Origin: JAGNZR01 sp051648485 | GTDB taxonomy: Bacteria > Fusobacteriota > Fusobacteriia > Fusobacteriales > Fusobacteriaceae | Direction: 5' to 3' | NCBI GenBank assembly: GCA_051648485.1 | Contig: JBOFFH010000097.1 | Location: 1-7,190 of the forward strand | DNA length: 7,190 nucleotides | Program-made: the position numbers and the translations under genes | In this document: piece after piece, positions 4,987-7,190 of the stretch | Position numbering within the stretch: the stretch's first letter is position 1 | Layout of the letters: every line of letters starts with the position of its first letter | The notes under the pieces: model-generated | Databases searched by the model: none | What the model was told of the DNA's origin: nothing | What the model saw: only the letters and a program-made list of their open reading frames with translations

Positions 4987-5760
4987 TTAAACTGTTTTTT
5001 CTAAAATTTCTCTTACTTTATAAAGCATTATGCCAGAAGCTACTCCTACATTTAAAGATTCTGCAGAACCATAAATTGGAATAATAATTTTTTCATTAGC
5101 TGCTTGTAAAAAATTATTGCTTACTCCCGAACCTTCACTTCCAAAAACTATTGCATTTTTATCTTTAAGTTTTAAAGAGGTATATTCGATAGATGTCGAA
5201 TCGAGAGCTGTAACTAAAAGTTGATAATTCATTTTTTTTACCAAATCTAAAATAGTATATTCTTCTAAATAAATTAAATTCATAGAAAGAATTGATCCCA
5301 TAGAACTTCTAACGACTTTTTCATTGTAAATATCAGCAGAACCTTTAACTAATAAAATATCTTTAAAACCTGCTGCGTCACAAAGACGAATAATGGTTCC
5401 TAAATTTCCAGGATCAGCAACTCTATCTAAAATAACAATATTTTTATTTAAATTTATTAAATCATCTTCTTTATGTTTGTAAACTAAGATAACTCCTTGA
5501 GAAGTTTCTTGAGCTGTAAGTTCTTTAAAAAGTTTGTCTTCTAAAATGATAGTTCTACTACCACTTTTGAACTTTTCTATTTTTTCTGAAAAATCTTTTT
5601 CTATCCCCTCTTTAAAAATAATAAATTCAGGAGTTGTATCAAAATCCAAAAATTTTCTTCCTTCAGCTAAAAAAAGTTGAAACTCCTCTCTATATTTTTT
5701 ATTTTTTAATTTTTTTAGTTTTTTAAAAGTAGAATTTTCACTACTTATGATTTTTTCCAT
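4987..5760 (-). CDS. SpoU/TrmH-family RNA 2'-O-ribose methyltransferase
   Basis: A 257-residue cytoplasmic enzyme that transfers a methyl group from S-adenosylmethionine to a ribose 2'-OH in rRNA or tRNA. The N-terminal substrate-binding domain spans about 6-94 and contains the typical LFLAEGRKFL (29-38) and LTAQETSQGVILV (81-93). The C-terminal knotted SPOUT domain has all three motifs: DPGNLGTIIR (116-125, with N119 and R125), FGSEGSGVS (206-214, with E209), and IPIYGSAESLNVGVASGIML (227-246, with N237). All catalytic and cofactor residues expected for the family are present. It is closest in type to RlmB, YsgA or TsnR-like members, and the exact target nucleotide cannot be read from sequence. 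AGGAGG at 5765-5770 precedes ATG at 5760. It is convergent with the permease and divergent from the kinase-like gene. Confidence 0.93.
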   Translation of the reverse strand: MEKIISSENSTFKKLKKLKNKKYREEFQLFLAEGRKFLDFDTTPEFIIFKEGIEKDFSEKIEKFKSGSRTIILEDKLFKELTAQETSQGVILVYKHKEDDLINLNKNIVILDRVADPGNLGTIIRLCDAAGFKDILLVKGSADIYNEKVVRSSMGSILSMNLIYLEEYTILDLVKKMNYQLLVTALDSTSIEYTSLKLKDKNAIVFGSEGSGVSNNFLQAANEKIIIPIYGSAESLNVGVASGIMLYKVREILEKTV

Positions 5761-5790
5761 AAAACCTCCTAGAATTTTTTTGCTTATTAT

Positions 5791-5796
5791 ATTATA
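5791..5796 (-). promoter_or_regulatory. -10 box for the methyltransferase gene
   Basis: On the minus strand this is a perfect TATAAT about 30 bases upstream of the ATG at 5760. The -35 is poor (GTACTT-like near 5814-5819). It overlaps a candidate plus-strand -10 in the 79-base divergent gap. Confidence 0.5.
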
Positions 5797-5798
5797 CT
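5793..5798 (+). promoter_or_regulatory. Candidate -10 for the UbiB-like kinase gene
   Basis: TATACT lies 41 bases before the ATG at 5840 and overlaps the opposing TATAAT by four bases. No clear -35 is visible at the correct distance. Some promoter must lie here or inside the methyltransferase gene, since the neighbour is divergent. Confidence 0.35.
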
Positions 5799-5839
5799 AT
5801 AGAAAATACTGCGAAGTACAGAAAGAATAAGGAGTTTTT

Positions 5840-7051
5840 ATGAATATATTTAGATTTATAAGTTTAGTTGTTGATTTACAAAAAAATAAGTTTCCAAAAC
5901 TTGAGAAAATCGAGAAAATGGGACTTCTAGGAGTTAGAATTGCACAAGAATATTCAAGGAGAGTAGATCTTTTGGATGAAGATATGTGCAACTATCTTCG
6001 AAAAGTTCACTCCTCGCTAATAAAAATAGAGCAGAAAAACTTACTCACAGTTATAGAAAAAGGTTCTGTAGTACTCAGTGCTATGGAATATTTTGATAAC
6101 GAACCATTTGCATATACCTATATTACTCAAGTTTATAGAGGAACTTTAAAAAATGGAATGGATATAAGTATAAAAGTTTTAAATCCAAAAGCTAAAGTTC
6201 AATTTGAAAAAGAACTTCAAACTTTAGTAAAAAGAACTCACTGGTTGAAAAAAATAGCTCCTGAAACAAGTAAAAAACTTTTAACTGAAGAGATATTTTT
6301 AAATATTGAAGAAAACAATATGAAAAAGCTTTGTCTTCAGTGTGAAATAGAAACTACAAATTTTTTGGAAAAAACTAGAAAAAATTATGAAATGAAATAT
6401 TTTTTAAAAAACTTAAAATTTCCAAATATTTTACCTAATATTTCAACGGCCGAATATTTGGTAGGAGAATTTATATATGGAAGAAATGTGAAAGATTTGC
6501 TGGATGAGATAAAAATGAAATATAATCATCTTTTAGAAATTATGAGATATCATTTTTTCTATGTTTTTATAATTGGAAAATACCATTCAGATATTCATGC
6601 TGGTAATATAATAATAGGAGAAGATTCAAAAGTTTATTTTATAGACTGTAATTCACTTACGGAAATAGATGATGATTTTAGAAAGACATTTTTTAATTTT
6701 TTATACAATATAAGTATAAAAGAATATGGAATGGCTGGAAGATACTTGATGAAACTATCAACGTCTGAAATTAAAGGTGATCAATATAATAAAATTGTAG
6801 AGAAATTAAATATAGTTTTTCATGATGCACACAATAAAAATGTAAGAGAAATAAACTTTACTAAAAAAATAATGGAAGCTATGAAATTTGTTACAGTTTA
6901 CGGCTTAACTTATAGTGAAAATCTATTTTCTCTTATAAAAGCATTGACTTGTTTAGAGGAAATGTCTTCGAAAACTATGCCAAATGCAATATTCATAAAG
7001 GATATAAAAAAGATACTAGAAATCTACAAAGACAGCGAAAGGTTACTATAG
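5840..7051 (+). CDS. Short ABC1/UbiB-family atypical kinase homologue
   Basis: A 403-residue protein related to the ABC1/ADCK/UbiB protein-kinase-like family, whose classic members support ubiquinone synthesis. The core can be followed in order. GVRIAQEYSRRVDLL (31-45) stands where the family has K-x-GQ..S.R.DLL. PFAYTYITQVYRGTLKNG (89-106) is the nucleotide loop. K112 in ISIKV is the ATP lysine. E171 in EIETTNF corresponds to the E-x-x-N helix. HSDIHAGN (249-256) is the HxDxHxGN catalytic loop with D251. IDCN (268-271) replaces DFG but keeps the metal-binding D269. Oddities are RIAQ in place of KxGQ, no Ala-rich loop, and no C-terminal membrane anchors, so the protein is shorter than usual (about 500-550). 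AAGGAG at 5829-5834 sets the start. A small-molecule kinase of related fold is an alternative. Substrate unknown. Confidence 0.78.
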   Translation: MNIFRFISLVVDLQKNKFPKLEKIEKMGLLGVRIAQEYSRRVDLLDEDMCNYLRKVHSSLIKIEQKNLLTVIEKGSVVLSAMEYFDNEPFAYTYITQVYRGTLKNGMDISIKVLNPKAKVQFEKELQTLVKRTHWLKKIAPETSKKLLTEEIFLNIEENNMKKLCLQCEIETTNFLEKTRKNYEMKYFLKNLKFPNILPNISTAEYLVGEFIYGRNVKDLLDEIKMKYNHLLEIMRYHFFYVFIIGKYHSDIHAGNIIIGEDSKVYFIDCNSLTEIDDDFRKTFFNFLYNISIKEYGMAGRYLMKLSTSEIKGDQYNKIVEKLNIVFHDAHNKNVREINFTKKIMEAMKFVTVYGLTYSENLFSLIKALTCLEEMSSKTMPNAIFIKDIKKILEIYKDSERLL

Positions 7052-7054
7052 ATC

Positions 7055-7083
7055 TTGACAGAAATTATAAAAGCAAGTATAAT
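7055..7083 (+). promoter_or_regulatory. Perfect-consensus sigma-70 promoter for the lipoprotein gene
   Basis: TTGACA (7055-7060), exactly 17 bases, then TATAAT (7078-7083). Both hexamers are perfect. It starts four bases after the kinase stop codon. With initiation near 7090 the leader is about 34 bases. Confidence 0.9.
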
Positions 7084-7123
7084 ATCTTGTTTATACGAAA
7101 ATTAATTTAATCGAGGAGTTGAA

Positions 7124-7190
7124 ATGAAAAAAATATTAATTTTACTTTCTTTAATCTTTTTATTATTTGCTTGTGGGAAAGAGGGTGCAA
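7124..7190 (+). CDS. Lipoprotein, N-terminal fragment (runs off window)
   Basis: Only 22 residues are visible. They read as a lipoprotein signal: MKK, a hydrophobic core (ILILLSLIFL), then LFAC with the lipidation cysteine at residue 17 and GKEGA after it. Phe at the -2 position of the lipobox is slightly unusual, but Leu at -3 and Ala at -1 fit. The product should be cleaved by signal peptidase II and anchored to a membrane, with Gly at +2 not suggesting inner-membrane retention. GAGGAG at 7113-7118 lies five bases before the ATG. The functional domain lies beyond the edge, so nothing more can be said about its role. Confidence 0.8.
   Translation, partial: MKKILILLSLIFLLFACGKEGA

Noticed and set aside
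5797..5991. Minus-strand open frame of 64 codons overlapping the kinase start
   Set aside because: It covers the kinase ribosome site and N-terminus, has no Shine-Dalgarno sequence of its own and no family resemblance.

Overview
The window is very AT-rich. Its arginine codons are mostly AGA, its intergenic gaps are short, its ribosome binding sites are strong and purine-rich, and its promoters are sigma-70 type, often with an extended -10 (TGn). Together with an anaerobic-type cobaltochelatase, secreted proteins starting MKK and a diderm-style lipoprotein leader, this suggests a fermentative anaerobe of the Fusobacteriota, most likely Fusobacterium or a close relative. That assignment is inference from composition and gene content; a low-GC Clostridium-like host is not formally excluded.

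Layout. (1) Positions 1-280, minus strand: the N-terminal part of a CbiK-type sirohydrochlorin cobaltochelatase, cut by the window edge. It diverges from (2) a 93-residue tandem DUF1540 cysteine-rich protein (389-670) that ends at a strong terminator. (3) A MATE-family exporter (788-2113) and the tRNA pseudouridine synthase truA (2126-2863) form a two-gene operon whose promoter abuts that terminator. (4) A 112-residue exported protein of unknown function (2998-3336) has its own near-consensus promoter, an operator-like palindrome at the expected transcription start, and its own terminator. (5) The 314-base gap 3337-3650 is fully used: terminator, promoter, guanine-class purine riboswitch aptamer (3468-3530), and an antiterminator/terminator switch that ends just before (6) an AzgA/PbuG-type guanine/hypoxanthine permease (3651-4934). 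(7) A bidirectional terminator separates the permease from a convergent SpoU/TrmH-family RNA 2'-O-ribose methyltransferase (4987-5760, minus). (8) Divergent from that is a short, unusual ABC1/UbiB-type atypical kinase homologue (5840-7051). (9) A perfect-consensus promoter directly after it drives a lipoprotein gene running off the right edge (7124 onward).

The genes are mostly independent housekeeping or accessory units (purine salvage, tRNA and rRNA modification, cobalamin or tetrapyrrole metabolism, efflux), not one pathway. I do not see a defence system, mobile element, CRISPR array or tRNA/rRNA gene. The most interesting items are the complete guanine riboswitch with a traceable switching mechanism and an unusually short P2 helix, the kinase with non-canonical UbiB motifs and no C-terminal membrane anchor, and the unknown exported protein with a strong, apparently repressible promoter.
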